A stretch of DNA of 52,854 nucleotides, taken from contig WFWZ01000152.1 of assembly GCA_015490875.1 (NCBI GenBank), positions 1 through 52,854 of the forward strand, written 5' to 3'. The translations under genes and the position numbers were made by a program. The notes beneath the pieces were generated by a model. That model worked only from the letters and a program-made list of their open reading frames with translations, had not been told where the DNA came from and ran no database searches. Numbering within the stretch: position 1 is the first letter of the stretch; every line of letters begins with the position of its first letter. The stretch comes from Planctomycetaceae bacterium (GTDB lineage: Bacteria; Planctomycetota; Planctomycetia; Pirellulales; Pirellulaceae). Of the stretch, positions 1 through 8,149 are shown one piece after another.

Positions 1-132
1 GGAAGGCTCTACCAATTCCGCCACATCGGGGATCTCAAGCGAAGCTCCGCAGTGAGGACAGAATGTCCTCTGCCCCCCCGAGCCATCCGGGACCTCGAGC
101 AACTGTCGGCACTGACCGCACTGGATCTGCAT
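1..132 (-). CDS. Zinc-ribbon protein, N-terminal part (runs off window)
   Basis: An ATG at 132 reading leftward opens a frame of 44 codons without a stop up to the window edge. The translation has two knuckles, CGQC at about residues 5-8 and CPHCG at about 25-29, which is the four-cysteine pattern of short MJ0042/FmdB-like zinc ribbons common at the N-termini of planctomycete proteins. The start lies 13 bp after the yqgE stop on the same strand, so the two are probably co-transcribed. The function of the missing remainder cannot be told. The zinc ribbon itself is well supported by the cysteine spacing; the role is unknown. Confidence 0.7.
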   Translation of the reverse strand, partial: MQIQCGQCRQLLEVPDGSGGQRTFCPHCGASLEIPDVAELVEPS

Positions 133-145
133 CAGAACTCGGCCG

Positions 146-697
146 TCAATTCCAACTGGGATCCTGAGGTACCGGTATCGAACCCAACAGAGGTGCCAGC
201 GCCGCGCCGCCGATTTGTTCGATGAGCTCTTCCCAAAGTTCTTCGCTTTCGGAAAAGACCGTCTCGAGACTCCCCGGGGCCACTAGCCAACTTCCCTCGG
301 CCAGTTCTGACTCGAGTTGCCCCGGCCCCCATCCGGAATAGCCGACAAAGACCCGATAACGATGCTCATCCTCCTGAAGCACCCGCTCCAACTGCTCACG
401 ATCGGCGGCCAAATAGAGTCCGGGGAGAATCTCATCCTGCGACGCCGCCACGTCGGTGTGCAACATGAGCACCGGTCCGTTGACCGGTCCTCCCCAATAG
501 ACGCGCTCGCCATTGTCACACGGTTCACCACACACTTGTTCCCATAAGCTGCCCACCGTGTTGGACATGGGCCGGGTCAACACAACGCCGAGCGCCCCTT
601 CGGCATCGTGCTGGATCAAGAAGACGACGGTCCGGAAGAAGTTGGGATCCAGCAGACGAGAACTGGCGACCAGACACTTACCCTGTAACGATGCCAT
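146..697 (-). CDS. yqgE: YqgE/AlgH family protein
   Basis: A 183-residue protein, the usual size of the YqgE/AlgH (DUF179) family. It begins MASLQGKCLVAS and has the family's opening pattern of a strand, 'LDPNFFRTVVFLIQHD', then 'GALGVVLTRP', a 'YWGGPVNGP' segment and 'VFVGYSGWGPGQLESEL'. No signal peptide or membrane segment is visible, so it is cytoplasmic. The start is supported by GAGGAG about 11 bases upstream of the ATG. The molecular role of the family is not established; AlgH was named from an alginate regulation phenotype in Pseudomonas. It precedes the zinc-ribbon gene on the same strand. Confidence 0.92.
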   Translation of the reverse strand: MASLQGKCLVASSRLLDPNFFRTVVFLIQHDAEGALGVVLTRPMSNTVGSLWEQVCGEPCDNGERVYWGGPVNGPVLMLHTDVAASQDEILPGLYLAADREQLERVLQEDEHRYRVFVGYSGWGPGQLESELAEGSWLVAPGSLETVFSESEELWEELIEQIGGAALAPLLGSIPVPQDPSWN

Positions 698-1004
698 CGG
701 TCTTGACTCCTCGAACTCGACATCCTCGATCCAAACTCCCTAACCCAAGACGCCTTTCCCTCGACACCTTCCTGGACACTCGCAAGAGGACTCTTCCCGA
801 GACGGACTCCTCTTCTCCACGAGTTCCCCCAACCGCCTTGACCTCTTTATCGTAGCACTCCCTCGCCGTCGATTCCTCCCCATCCTCGTCCATTGTAGGC
901 AATTGAGAACTCGAGGCGAGTCGTTTCTCCCAATTTCTCACCTTTTCACACTCAACCCTCCGTCGCCTAGACCCATCATCCCGCAGCGGCACGGGACGAT
1001 GCGA
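698..1004. other. Intergenic, pyrimidine-rich top strand
   Basis: About 307 bp between the start of yqgE and the stop of the phosphatase gene, both read leftward, so it holds the yqgE promoter and leader. From about 700 to 960 the top strand is strongly C+T rich, so the yqgE leader RNA would be purine rich with several GGAG-like stretches. The open frames here look like by-products of this bias. I see no convincing promoter or RNA gene. Confidence 0.5.
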
Positions 1005-1691
1005 TCAGTCGTCCGAAAACGGGAGCAGTTCACCGTCGCGACACAAGCTTCCCTTCGGGTCGACCTGCCACAGCTGCCTCTGAGGAAACGACATCGCCGT
1101 CAGCCGTCCGCCTCCGACGCAATACGTGTCCAAGCAAATGATGTGCCCAAGATCCAGCACTTCCCCGCTCTGCTGCGGTGTATGGCCGACCACCGCGCAC
1201 TTGCCGGAAAGATGCGGTGGAGGCACGAAGTGCGTCAGGTGTTCCCACAATGCCACCGACACCGGTTGTCTATCCAGCGGCAACGTCGCCACGTAGTTGG
1301 CGTGGATGAAAAAGTGCGTTTCCACCTCATAGGTCAAACGCATGCGTCGCAAGAACTCCATATGTTCGTCGGGAACATTGCTCAAGGCGTTTCCATAGCT
1401 TGCCAATGTTGCCGCTCCGCCACACTCCGTCCAGGCAGCGACCCCGCGGCCGTGCTCGATCGCCTCAAGCATCATTGCTTCATGATTACCGAGAATGGCC
1501 ACGAGTCGGCATGCGTTTTCCAACGCCAAGAGGCGTTCGAGGACCCCGCGCACATCGGGCCCTCGATCCACAACATCTCCCAGGACGATCACCGTATCCT
1601 CCGAGGAGACATCGAGAGCCTCAAGCAATCCATCCAAGGCAGCGCTGCAGCCGTGGATGTCGCCGATTGCGATCGTCCGCCCGTTGCTCAT
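1005..1691 (-). CDS. Metallophosphoesterase, PPP-type Ser/Thr phosphatase
   Basis: A 228-residue cytoplasmic calcineurin-like phosphoesterase. The PPP signatures occur in order: GDIHG near residue 10, GDVVDRG near residue 40 and GNHE near residue 70, followed by GHTPQ and a C-terminal metal-binding His region. These residues bind the dinuclear metal centre. The small size and motif spacing match bacterial PrpA/PrpB or ApaH-like enzymes, which dephosphorylate phosphoproteins or hydrolyse diadenosine polyphosphates; the substrate cannot be told here. ATG at 1691 is preferred over an upstream in-frame start at 1703 because GAGG lies about 10 bases before it and the catalytic domain begins at once. 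Confidence 0.88.
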   Translation of the reverse strand: MSNGRTIAIGDIHGCSAALDGLLEALDVSSEDTVIVLGDVVDRGPDVRGVLERLLALENACRLVAILGNHEAMMLEAIEHGRGVAAWTECGGAATLASYGNALSNVPDEHMEFLRRMRLTYEVETHFFIHANYVATLPLDRQPVSVALWEHLTHFVPPPHLSGKCAVVGHTPQQSGEVLDLGHIICLDTYCVGGGRLTAMSFPQRQLWQVDPKGSLCRDGELLPFSDD

Positions 1692-1831
1692 GCCCAACCT
1701 CACGTCTCCATCCCGCTCGCCACCACCTGCCAGCCTCCCGCTAGGGCCACTATACTACGGTCGCTCGCGCCGCACACCCGAGTCCCATGGCGCGTGGAGA
1801 GAGTCCTACGGTCCCCCGGGAGGCTTTTGCG

Positions 1832-2944
1832 ATGGACGAGCTGGGAATCGACATCGCCGCATGTCGCCGCCGCCAGCAGCGTTTGCTTCAGTGGATGCAA
1901 GAGGAATCGGTCGATCTGGTCATCGTTCAACTGACCGAACACGTCCAGTGGCTGACCGGCCCTCGTTTCGCTTGGACCTTCCAACCCTATGCCGCACTTT
2001 GGGCGGACGGGCGCACGGTTCTGGTCGGGCCGGAACGTCAAATCCCCGACCAGGTCGCCGCCGACGATGTAGCCACGTACACCGCGCAGATGCACTCGAC
2101 GCTGCGCAACGACCAGCGAGCCGCCGCGGCCGAAGTGCTGCGCGATCGACTCAACAGCCTCCAAGGGGCCCGCCGGATCGGCGTCGAGTTCTCCGTCGCA
2201 AGCCACCACTTACCTCTCGACCATGCGTCGCTGATGGACGTCGAACCGACCCTTTATCGACTTCGCCGCCGCAAAGATCCGGATGAACTTGCCAAAATTC
2301 GCAAAGCCATCGCGGCTACCGGTGCCATGTACCAAAGGGCGCGCGAAATCATTGAACCAGGCATCTCGGAACTCGAAGTCTTCAATCAACTCCAGGCTGC
2401 CGCCGTCGAGGCGTGCGGCGAAATGCTGACCGGAACGGGGAACGACTACCAATGCGGTTCTCGAGGGGGTCCGCCACGCCAAGACCGCCTCGCCCAAAAA
2501 GGCGAATTGTATATCCTCGATTTGGGACCCGCTTTCCGAGGCTACTTCGCGGATAACGCTCGGACTATCGCGGTGACCGAACCCACCGAGGAGCAACTTT
2601 GCGCGTGGGAACATGTTACGGCTGTTTTCGAGATGATCGAGCGGGATGTCCGTCCCGGCGTCTCCGCTCGCGGCCTCTTCGAAGCCGCTCAAGCCCGTTT
2701 GGCCGAAGCTCCTTGCGGAGTCTTCAATCACCACCTCGGGCACGGCATTGGTCTCTTTCCCCATGAAGCTCCCCATCTGAACCCGTACTGGGACGACACC
2801 TTCGCCGAAGGAGATGTCTTTACCGTCGAACCGGGATTGTACGATCCCAAGCTCCAAGCCGGCATGCGCATCGAAAACGATTACCTCGTCACGGCCGACG
2901 GCGTGGAGTGCTTGACACCGTTCCCCCTCGAACTCAAGATCTGA
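1832..2944 (+). CDS. M24 family metallopeptidase (Xaa-Pro aminopeptidase-like)
   Basis: A 370-residue peptidase with the two-domain layout of aminopeptidase P/prolidase: a creatinase-like N-terminal domain (about 1-150) and a pita-bread catalytic domain. All five M24 metal ligands can be placed: two Asp in the LYILDLGPAFRGYFADNART segment, His in HHLGHGIGLFPHE, Glu in TVEPGLY and Glu in MRIENDYLVT. It is expected to remove N-terminal residues ahead of proline in the cytoplasm; no signal peptide is seen. The ATG at 1832 is chosen over an upstream in-frame ATG at 1787 because GGGAGG sits 8 bases before it. It is divergent from the phosphatase gene, about 140 bp away. Confidence 0.88.
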   Translation: MDELGIDIAACRRRQQRLLQWMQEESVDLVIVQLTEHVQWLTGPRFAWTFQPYAALWADGRTVLVGPERQIPDQVAADDVATYTAQMHSTLRNDQRAAAAEVLRDRLNSLQGARRIGVEFSVASHHLPLDHASLMDVEPTLYRLRRRKDPDELAKIRKAIAATGAMYQRAREIIEPGISELEVFNQLQAAAVEACGEMLTGTGNDYQCGSRGGPPRQDRLAQKGELYILDLGPAFRGYFADNARTIAVTEPTEEQLCAWEHVTAVFEMIERDVRPGVSARGLFEAAQARLAEAPCGVFNHHLGHGIGLFPHEAPHLNPYWDDTFAEGDVFTVEPGLYDPKLQAGMRIENDYLVTADGVECLTPFPLELKI

Positions 2945-2990
2945 AGCAACTCACCCATCGACGCCTCCGCCCTTGAGGACCGCCACTCCT

Positions 2991-3941
2991 ATGGCACACG
3001 ACATTTGGAACCTTAAGAAGCTGCCCCCAGACTTCTGCCTGCAATCCACAGCTGCGAAGAGGAACGCCGCGCCGGTGAATGCGACTCGACGATGGAAGGT
3101 CCTTGCTGCGGCTTTGCCGGCCGCTTTCCTCGTCTGGTGCTGCTCGGGAGGATGGGGCGTCGCCGAAGATCCTGGTTCGCAAGCTCGCTCCATGCCCGAA
3201 ATCATCGCTCACCGCGGCGCCAGCTACGACGCTCCCGAAAACTCGCTCTCGTCGGTCAACCTCGCCTGGCAGCGTCGCACCGACGCCGTCGAGATCGACA
3301 TCTACCTGACGCGTGACGGCCATATCGTTGCCTATCACGACCGCACGACGCAACGCATCGGCGGCCGTGACAAACCTGTGGCAGAACAGTCCCTCGCGGA
3401 ACTGCACCAGCTCGATATCGGCTCATGGAAGGACGCTCGCTACGCCGGCGAAAAGATTCCGACACTCCGTCAGGTGCTTGCCACCGTCCCCTCACGCAAA
3501 CGGCTCTTCATCGAAGTCAAAGCGGGTCCCGAAATCGTGCCAACGCTCGTCGAGCAGATCCGCAATTGGCCTCAACATCAGGAGTCCGCGGTCGTCATCG
3601 CGTTTTCGCTCGAAGTGGCCCAGGCGGTCAAAAAGGCGCTTCCGAAAGTTCCCGTCTACTGGCTTGTCGGATTCGAACAAGACAAGGAAACGGGCAAGTG
3701 GCGACCCGAGCTAGAGGACATTCTGAAGCAGGCCGCTGCTTCCCACTTTGAAGGTATCGATGTCAACGATACGGCACTCCTGGACGCCGATTTCGTGAAA
3801 ACAGTGCATGATGCCGGCTTAGAGCTCTATGTCTGGACCGTGAATGATGCAGCGCGAGCTCGCGAGCTTGCCGCGTTCGGCGTCGACGGCATCACAACCG
3901 ACCGCCCGGGCTGGCTTCGAGAACAGTTGCAGCGTCCTTGA
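2991..3941 (+). CDS. Glycerophosphodiester phosphodiesterase, secreted
   Basis: A GDPD-family TIM barrel of about 250 residues behind an N-terminal hydrophobic segment (AAALPAAFLVWCCSGG, about residues 30-50), so it is exported or membrane-anchored. Catalytic signatures are clear: IAHRGAS with the first catalytic His, ENSLSSV with the metal-binding Glu, EIDIYLTRDGHIVAYHD with the acidic ligands and second His, and the C-terminal YVWTVND and GVDGITTDRP that close the barrel. It should hydrolyse glycerophosphodiesters to glycerol-3-phosphate and an alcohol. ATG 2991 (GAGG about 11 bases upstream) is preferred to the TTG at 2973. It follows the M24 gene by about 45 bp. Confidence 0.9.
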   Translation: MAHDIWNLKKLPPDFCLQSTAAKRNAAPVNATRRWKVLAAALPAAFLVWCCSGGWGVAEDPGSQARSMPEIIAHRGASYDAPENSLSSVNLAWQRRTDAVEIDIYLTRDGHIVAYHDRTTQRIGGRDKPVAEQSLAELHQLDIGSWKDARYAGEKIPTLRQVLATVPSRKRLFIEVKAGPEIVPTLVEQIRNWPQHQESAVVIAFSLEVAQAVKKALPKVPVYWLVGFEQDKETGKWRPELEDILKQAAASHFEGIDVNDTALLDADFVKTVHDAGLELYVWTVNDAARARELAAFGVDGITTDRPGWLREQLQRP

Positions 3942-3943
3942 GC

Positions 3944-3961
3944 CCGCAAGCCGGCTTGTGG
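3944..3961. terminator. Inverted repeat between convergent genes
   Basis: Near-perfect palindrome CCGCAAGCCGGCTTGTGG (one G-T pair) filling the 24-bp gap between the stop of the phosphodiesterase gene (plus) and the stop of the next minus-strand gene. Being GC-rich and symmetric, it could end transcription from both sides. No T tract follows, so this is a structural inference. Confidence 0.4.
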
Positions 3962-3965
3962 CGGC

Positions 3966-4649
3966 TCAGCGCAGGCTTTCGCGAAGCCGCTTCACGAGGT
4001 CAGCTTCGGTATAGATCCTTCCTGTCGGCTTGGCATAGTTGGGAATCGTCCGTGTCCGGCTGCTGCCTCGTTTGGGCAAGAGCTCCAACATCGATGGCGT
4101 CCCACGTGCCGGTCGTATCGGCGCGTAACGATGGGCGTCAGGTAGCTTCACGAGATCCCGCAACATGCGCTGGCCGTTGGGAACGCCGGCGATGCGGTCG
4201 AGTCGATCATAGATGAGCTCTTCGTTCTTCGTCTTGCGCAAGAAGCGGCGACCTTGAGTGCTCTTGGAGAGTTCAACCAGAAAATGGCTTTCCGGAAGTG
4301 CCGCTCCGAGGATCTCTTTCGCGTCCCTGGGCACAATGCCGCGCTGCCGCAGCCGCTTCAAGATCGCCTGGACGTCGCGCCGCGTGATCAGGTCGCCTCG
4401 CTCGTAGCCATCTTTCTTCGAGAAATAGTCGGCGACAACGCGCCGAACCACCGCAGGACTCGGGCGGCTTGAGGCTCGCGTGACCGAGGGTCGTTTCGGC
4501 GTGGCCGCCCTCGGCTCCTCAGCGTTAGCTCGAAGTGACCAGGTGATGGCAAGCCAAACCGAGGCGACAGCAGCCGGATAGGCGACCACACGCCAGACCC
4601 ACCGCCGCACTCGTTCCCGTCCTCCCCGGTGACCGGCGTAACGGATCAT
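3966..4649 (-). CDS. Unknown protein, single N-terminal membrane segment
   Basis: A 227-residue protein that I do not recognise. It has an arginine-rich start, one hydrophobic segment (about residues 18-38, VVAYPAAVASVWLAITWSLR) and an AEEPRAA-like stretch that could be a signal cleavage region. The rest is soluble and basic: a Ser/Pro/Arg-rich linker, a helical part with YFSKKDGYERGDLITRRDVQ and a tail rich in Arg and Pro. It is probably secreted or held on the periplasmic side. ATG 4649 has GAGG just upstream; a GTG at 4655 is the alternative. It ends 25 bp from the convergent phosphodiesterase gene. Confidence 0.6.
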   Translation of the reverse strand: MIRYAGHRGGRERVRRWVWRVVAYPAAVASVWLAITWSLRANAEEPRAATPKRPSVTRASSRPSPAVVRRVVADYFSKKDGYERGDLITRRDVQAILKRLRQRGIVPRDAKEILGAALPESHFLVELSKSTQGRRFLRKTKNEELIYDRLDRIAGVPNGQRMLRDLVKLPDAHRYAPIRPARGTPSMLELLPKRGSSRTRTIPNYAKPTGRIYTEADLVKRLRESLR

Positions 4650-4810
4650 CCTCACACCTCGCTACAATCCCACTGGCTGCTACAACCAACCTTTTGTGCA
4701 ACAACGGCGGCTGCCAGCCCACCGCCGACCCCAGCAGCGTCGCAGGGCCTCCATTCCCTATCGACCACATCCCCCCTCGCCCCTTACCCATTTTTCCTCC
4801 TCAAGGCCTC

Positions 4811-4852
4811 ACACTTCACACTTCACACTTCACACTTCACACTTCAAACTTC
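4811..4852. repeat. Heptanucleotide tandem repeat (ACACTTC)
   Basis: Five perfect head-to-tail copies of ACACTTC (4811-4845) and a sixth with one change (AAACTTC, 4846-4852). The array begins in the intergenic region and the stop codon of the acyltransferase gene (4844-4846 on the other strand) lies inside it. Copy number should vary by slippage, which could move or remove that stop. Confidence 0.9.
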
Positions 4853-6055
4853 CCTCGATTCTCGGGCCAGTGCATCGAGCATCCCTTGGAGGCGTTCCTC
4901 CAGTGCTGCCATCAGCGGATCAGGTTTGCGCCCCCGTTCGCGGCTCGTCGGGACCTCGATCGCTTCGCCTACATCGATGACGACGTGCAGATGGCCGTGA
5001 ACTCGCGGCTTTCCCATCAGGTCTTCCTCGTAGCGCTCGATCGTTTCCAACAGTCGGTCGACGGTGGGTCTGGAAGCGAGGTAGTCGGGCGGGTAGCAGG
5101 AGACCTGCTGGGCGAGGTAGATATCTTCGAGTTGGTGCCAGCGACGTTGCCGTTCGACCTCGTCAATTCGGCCCGCCACCATATCGGGAAGGATCTTCAT
5201 GCGCAGTGCTTTGACTCGAGGCACCACGCGTCCCGATTGCACTTCTCCGAACCATTCCTCTTCCCACGGTCCCAGCAGCCGGTCGATGAGCCGCTCCAGC
5301 CGCTGGGCCAGCGGATCGGCAAACGTCCGGTCGAAGTACTCCATTTCCTTCAGAGCCAGCAGGGCGTAGCCAACCTTGGCAATACGGTCCGGCGTGGAAA
5401 GGTGGCGCTGGGGCCGCCACGAGAGCCGCTTTTCGATGTCGGTCAAGACGCCGTCGGCAGCTTCGTCCAGATTGCCGCGAAAGAGATACTTCAGCGCCAC
5501 GGGATGGATGACAACCTTTCCTGGTGGCGATGCGGCGGCTCGGCGTTTGGCCGCCGTCCGCGCGATGAAGGCGACACCGTCGAGCAGCGCATGGAGATGG
5601 TCATTGGTGCGCGTCAAGGCTCCTTCGGGAAAAATGATCAACGGTCGTTCTGCGGACGTGAGGATTTCGATGGCGGTCTGAATGGCCTGCCGGTCGACCC
5701 CTTCGCGATAGACGCTGAAGGCCCCCATGCTTCGAATGGCCCACGCAAAGAACCGGCCCTGATGGAACAAGTGCCAACTCGCCATCGCGTAAACATGACA
5801 GCGGACTTCTTTGGCCAGCCATCCCAAGGCCAAAGGATCCGCATACCGGCAATGGTTGGGCGCTAGCAGAATACCATGGCCGGCCTCCAGTGATGCGCGC
5901 AGTCGGTCGACGTGGCGCAGCTCGTAGCTTTCCACGCCCTGGCAGCGTTTGAGCCAGATGGCGTGGAGATTGAATCGCTTGATCAGAGATGACCAAAACG
6001 TGCCTCGGTAAGGAGGGAGGAACTGGTAAGGTTTCTCGATGATGATGTTTTGCAT
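4844..6055 (-). CDS. PlsC-like 1-acylglycerol-3-phosphate acyltransferase
   Basis: A 403-residue protein with the glycerolipid acyltransferase fold. Motif I is the variant NHCRYADP (about residue 70) in place of the usual NHxSxxD, so the catalytic His and Asp are kept but spaced differently. The FPEGALTRTND segment matches motif III, which binds the glycerol phosphate. It probably transfers an acyl chain in membrane phospholipid synthesis. The C-terminal 150 residues are helical, charged and not recognised, longer than a minimal PlsC. ATG 6055 is taken as the start; an in-frame GTG at 6070 is possible. The stop lies inside a heptamer tandem repeat. Confidence 0.78.
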   Translation of the reverse strand: MQNIIIEKPYQFLPPYRGTFWSSLIKRFNLHAIWLKRCQGVESYELRHVDRLRASLEAGHGILLAPNHCRYADPLALGWLAKEVRCHVYAMASWHLFHQGRFFAWAIRSMGAFSVYREGVDRQAIQTAIEILTSAERPLIIFPEGALTRTNDHLHALLDGVAFIARTAAKRRAAASPPGKVVIHPVALKYLFRGNLDEAADGVLTDIEKRLSWRPQRHLSTPDRIAKVGYALLALKEMEYFDRTFADPLAQRLERLIDRLLGPWEEEWFGEVQSGRVVPRVKALRMKILPDMVAGRIDEVERQRRWHQLEDIYLAQQVSCYPPDYLASRPTVDRLLETIERYEEDLMGKPRVHGHLHVVIDVGEAIEVPTSRERGRKPDPLMAALEERLQGMLDALARESREV

Positions 6056-6165
6056 GGCGAAGCAACGCACCGAATCGTTACGTCCCGAACGGCACTAAGA
6101 GCTTAGCACCAGCCCAACCGAGTGCGGCTGAAGACGACGGAATAAGCCGGCCGAACGCATGGTAC

Positions 6166-7116
6166 ATGGTCCGTCCTGTACAACCCAGACGACTTCGGCG
6201 CCAAGTCGGCTCAGCCGGCGGCTCTGCCTCGTCGGAACTTGAAGCCTTCACCTATTTCCTGCGCCGCGAGTGCCAGTTGTCGGACAACACGGTCGCCGCC
6301 TATCGGCGCGATTTGCGGCGGTTTCTCAGATGGGCCAAGTCCCAGAAGGGATCGCCGACGTCGATGGATGTCCGGCAGCTAGCCGACTATGTCGCTTGGC
6401 TACACTCACGGTCGCTGGCGCCCGCTTCGATCGCCCGTCATGTCGCGTCGCTCCGGATGTACTACCGCTTCTTGCAGTTGGACGGCCGAGTCCAGGACAA
6501 TCCGGCCGAATTGCTCGGCAGTCAGACGCTTTGGAAAAAGATTCCTGAAGTCATTGCGCCTCGGCTGATCGATCGATTTCTGCGAGCCCCTCGGCCGCGA
6601 GATCCTTTTCCGCTCCGAGATCGCGCCCTCTTGGAGTTGCTGTATGCAACAGGTTGCCGAGCTTCCGAAGTGTCCCATCTGGAAGTCCGTAATGTGCACC
6701 TGAAGGAACGCTACTGCCTCTGCGAAGGCAAAGGGAGCAAACAACGGATCCTTCCGCTCGGCGCTGCCGCCCGGCAAGCGATTGCCGAATACTTGAACCG
6801 GGAGCGAGGCAGTTTGGCTGCCAAAGCTGGTTCGCCGCCTCCGTGGCTTCTGCTGTCCAAGAGTGGACGGCGATTGCGTCGCGAGGCGATTTGGGAAATC
6901 GTCCGAAAGTATGCACGGCGAGCCGGATTGCCTAAGCGGGTCAGCCCCCACACGCTCCGTCACAGTTTCGCCACACACATGCTTGCTGGAGGCGCCGACC
7001 TGCGGGAAGTCCAGGAACTGTTGGGGCACGCCAGCATCGCCACGACGCAAATCTATACGCATGTCGATACGTCGCGACTCCAACGCGTGCACCGCTCGTG
7101 CCATCCACGAGCCTGA
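6166..7116 (+). CDS. Tyrosine recombinase, XerC/XerD type
   Basis: A 316-residue tyrosine recombinase with a SAM-like N-terminal DNA-binding domain (FLRRECQLSDNTVAAYRRDL, about residues 30-50) and a C-terminal catalytic domain. The catalytic set is complete: Arg in ATGCRASEV, Lys in GKGSKQR, HTLRHSFATHML with the H-x-x-R pair, LGHASIATTQIYTHV with His and the nucleophilic Tyr. The length and sequence agree with XerC/XerD, which resolve chromosome dimers at dif. No phage or integron genes are nearby, which favours the housekeeping role. Divergent from the acyltransferase gene. Whether it is XerC or XerD cannot be decided from this window. Confidence 0.88.
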   Translation: MVRPVQPRRLRRQVGSAGGSASSELEAFTYFLRRECQLSDNTVAAYRRDLRRFLRWAKSQKGSPTSMDVRQLADYVAWLHSRSLAPASIARHVASLRMYYRFLQLDGRVQDNPAELLGSQTLWKKIPEVIAPRLIDRFLRAPRPRDPFPLRDRALLELLYATGCRASEVSHLEVRNVHLKERYCLCEGKGSKQRILPLGAAARQAIAEYLNRERGSLAAKAGSPPPWLLLSKSGRRLRREAIWEIVRKYARRAGLPKRVSPHTLRHSFATHMLAGGADLREVQELLGHASIATTQIYTHVDTSRLQRVHRSCHPRA

Positions 7117-7236
7117 TGCGTTGATTCCCCCTTCTTAATCTGCTACGTTGCCATCGGGAAGTGGCTCCGTTTGCACGGAATCGCCGTCCCCCTTTCTTTC
7201 GAACGAACACTCTGTTTTCCGATGGCCGTCATGTTC

Positions 7237-7242
7237 AGGAGA
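7237..7242 (+). promoter_or_regulatory. Ribosome binding site deciding a GTG start
   Basis: AGGAGA seven bases before the GTG at 7250. It decides this start over upstream codons in the same frame, from which the translation would begin with a low-complexity stretch unlike the family. Confidence 0.7.
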
Positions 7243-7249
7243 CACTCTC

Positions 7250-8137
7250 GTGCCGATCCCCTTTACTTGTCCACACTGTGGTACTCAACGCATGGTGGCC
7301 GATGAATACGCCGGTCAATCTGGCACGTGTGCCTCGTGCCATCAACCGATTACGATCCCGACAGGCCCTGCTGCAGCGAACGGAAATCTGGCGTCGTATC
7401 CCCCAGCAACGACGACTTCCAGTGGTAGCAACGTCGCTCTATGGGTCGTCCTGGGAGTAGCCGTTGTCTTGGGATCATGCGTGATGATTGGAGTGCTCGC
7501 TGCGTTGATCTTGCCCGCGGTGCAAATGGCGCGCGACGCGGCTAGGCAGGTGGAATCGTCCAACCAAATGAAAAAAGTTGGCCTTGCCATACTCAATTAT
7601 GAAGACGAATGGAATTGTTTCCCAGCCGCTTCGTTCGCCGATCCACAGACCCAAAAACCGCCACATAGCTGGCGTGTCGCTATCCTAAAGCACATCGATC
7701 CGCAACTGTACGAGCAGTACGACTTCTCCAAGCCATGGGATGACCCGGCCAATCGACGGCTGGAATCGCAAATGCCCGACTGTTTCAGGAACCCACGGAT
7801 CGATGCCCCGGAGTATCACACGAATTATCTCGCCGTCGTAGGGCCTCGAACGGTCCTCCGCGAAAACGCATTCTGCCGAATTGGCCAGATCTCGGATGGG
7901 ACGTCGCGGACGGTCATGATCATCGAATCCAACCGGACCGTTCATTGGATGGAACCCACGGACCTTTCGGTAGACGAGGCCGTCGAGGAACTACTCGCCA
8001 GTGAAGGCGAATTCCTTCAACCCTTGCTGCTCTTTGCGGACGGCAGCGCCCAGAAACTTGTCGATCTGCCCAACTCCCTTGCGCCGGACAGCGAGCTCTT
8101 CAACGTCGACGACGACCGACGAGACCCGTTCGATTAG
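7250..8137 (+). CDS. Zinc-ribbon plus DUF1559-like (pseudopilin-type) protein
   Basis: A 295-residue protein. Residues 5-30 form a zinc ribbon (CPHCG and CASCH). A Thr/Ser-rich linker leads to one long hydrophobic helix (about residues 60-95, VALWVVLGVAVVLGSCVMIG onward) that passes into ILPAVQMARDAARQVESSNQMKKVGLAILNYE with little break. That join is the hallmark of planctomycete DUF1559 (SBP_bac_10) proteins, which look like type II secretion/type IV pseudopilins. The C-terminal half has the expected HSWRVAILKHIDPQLYEQYD and DGTSRTVMIIE segments. The N-terminal helix is preceded by a zinc ribbon, so classic prepilin cleavage is unlikely. Function unknown. Confidence 0.8.
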   Translation: MPIPFTCPHCGTQRMVADEYAGQSGTCASCHQPITIPTGPAAANGNLASYPPATTTSSGSNVALWVVLGVAVVLGSCVMIGVLAALILPAVQMARDAARQVESSNQMKKVGLAILNYEDEWNCFPAASFADPQTQKPPHSWRVAILKHIDPQLYEQYDFSKPWDDPANRRLESQMPDCFRNPRIDAPEYHTNYLAVVGPRTVLRENAFCRIGQISDGTSRTVMIIESNRTVHWMEPTDLSVDEAVEELLASEGEFLQPLLLFADGSAQKLVDLPNSLAPDSELFNVDDDRRDPFD

Positions 8138-8149
8138 CCACCGTTCAGG

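Noticed and set aside
1-40. The minus strand reads like the start and D-arm of tRNA-Leu (GTGGCGGAATTGGTAGA)
   Set aside because: D-stem pairing fails for a tRNA, and the same bases read cleanly as codons of a zinc-ribbon protein (end of the CPHCG domain) continuing from an ATG at 132.
678-992. Minus-strand open frame of 104 codons upstream of yqgE
   Set aside because: Rich in Arg, Glu, Gly and Ser from a purine-rich strand, with no domain or ribosome site; it overlaps the start of yqgE.
4811-4852. Short repeats considered as a CRISPR array
   Set aside because: Units are 7 bases, directly adjacent with no spacers, and no cas genes are present.
6166-7116. Xer-type recombinase as an integrase of a mobile element
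   Set aside because: No attachment repeats, no phage or transposase genes and housekeeping neighbours; it fits chromosome dimer resolution better.
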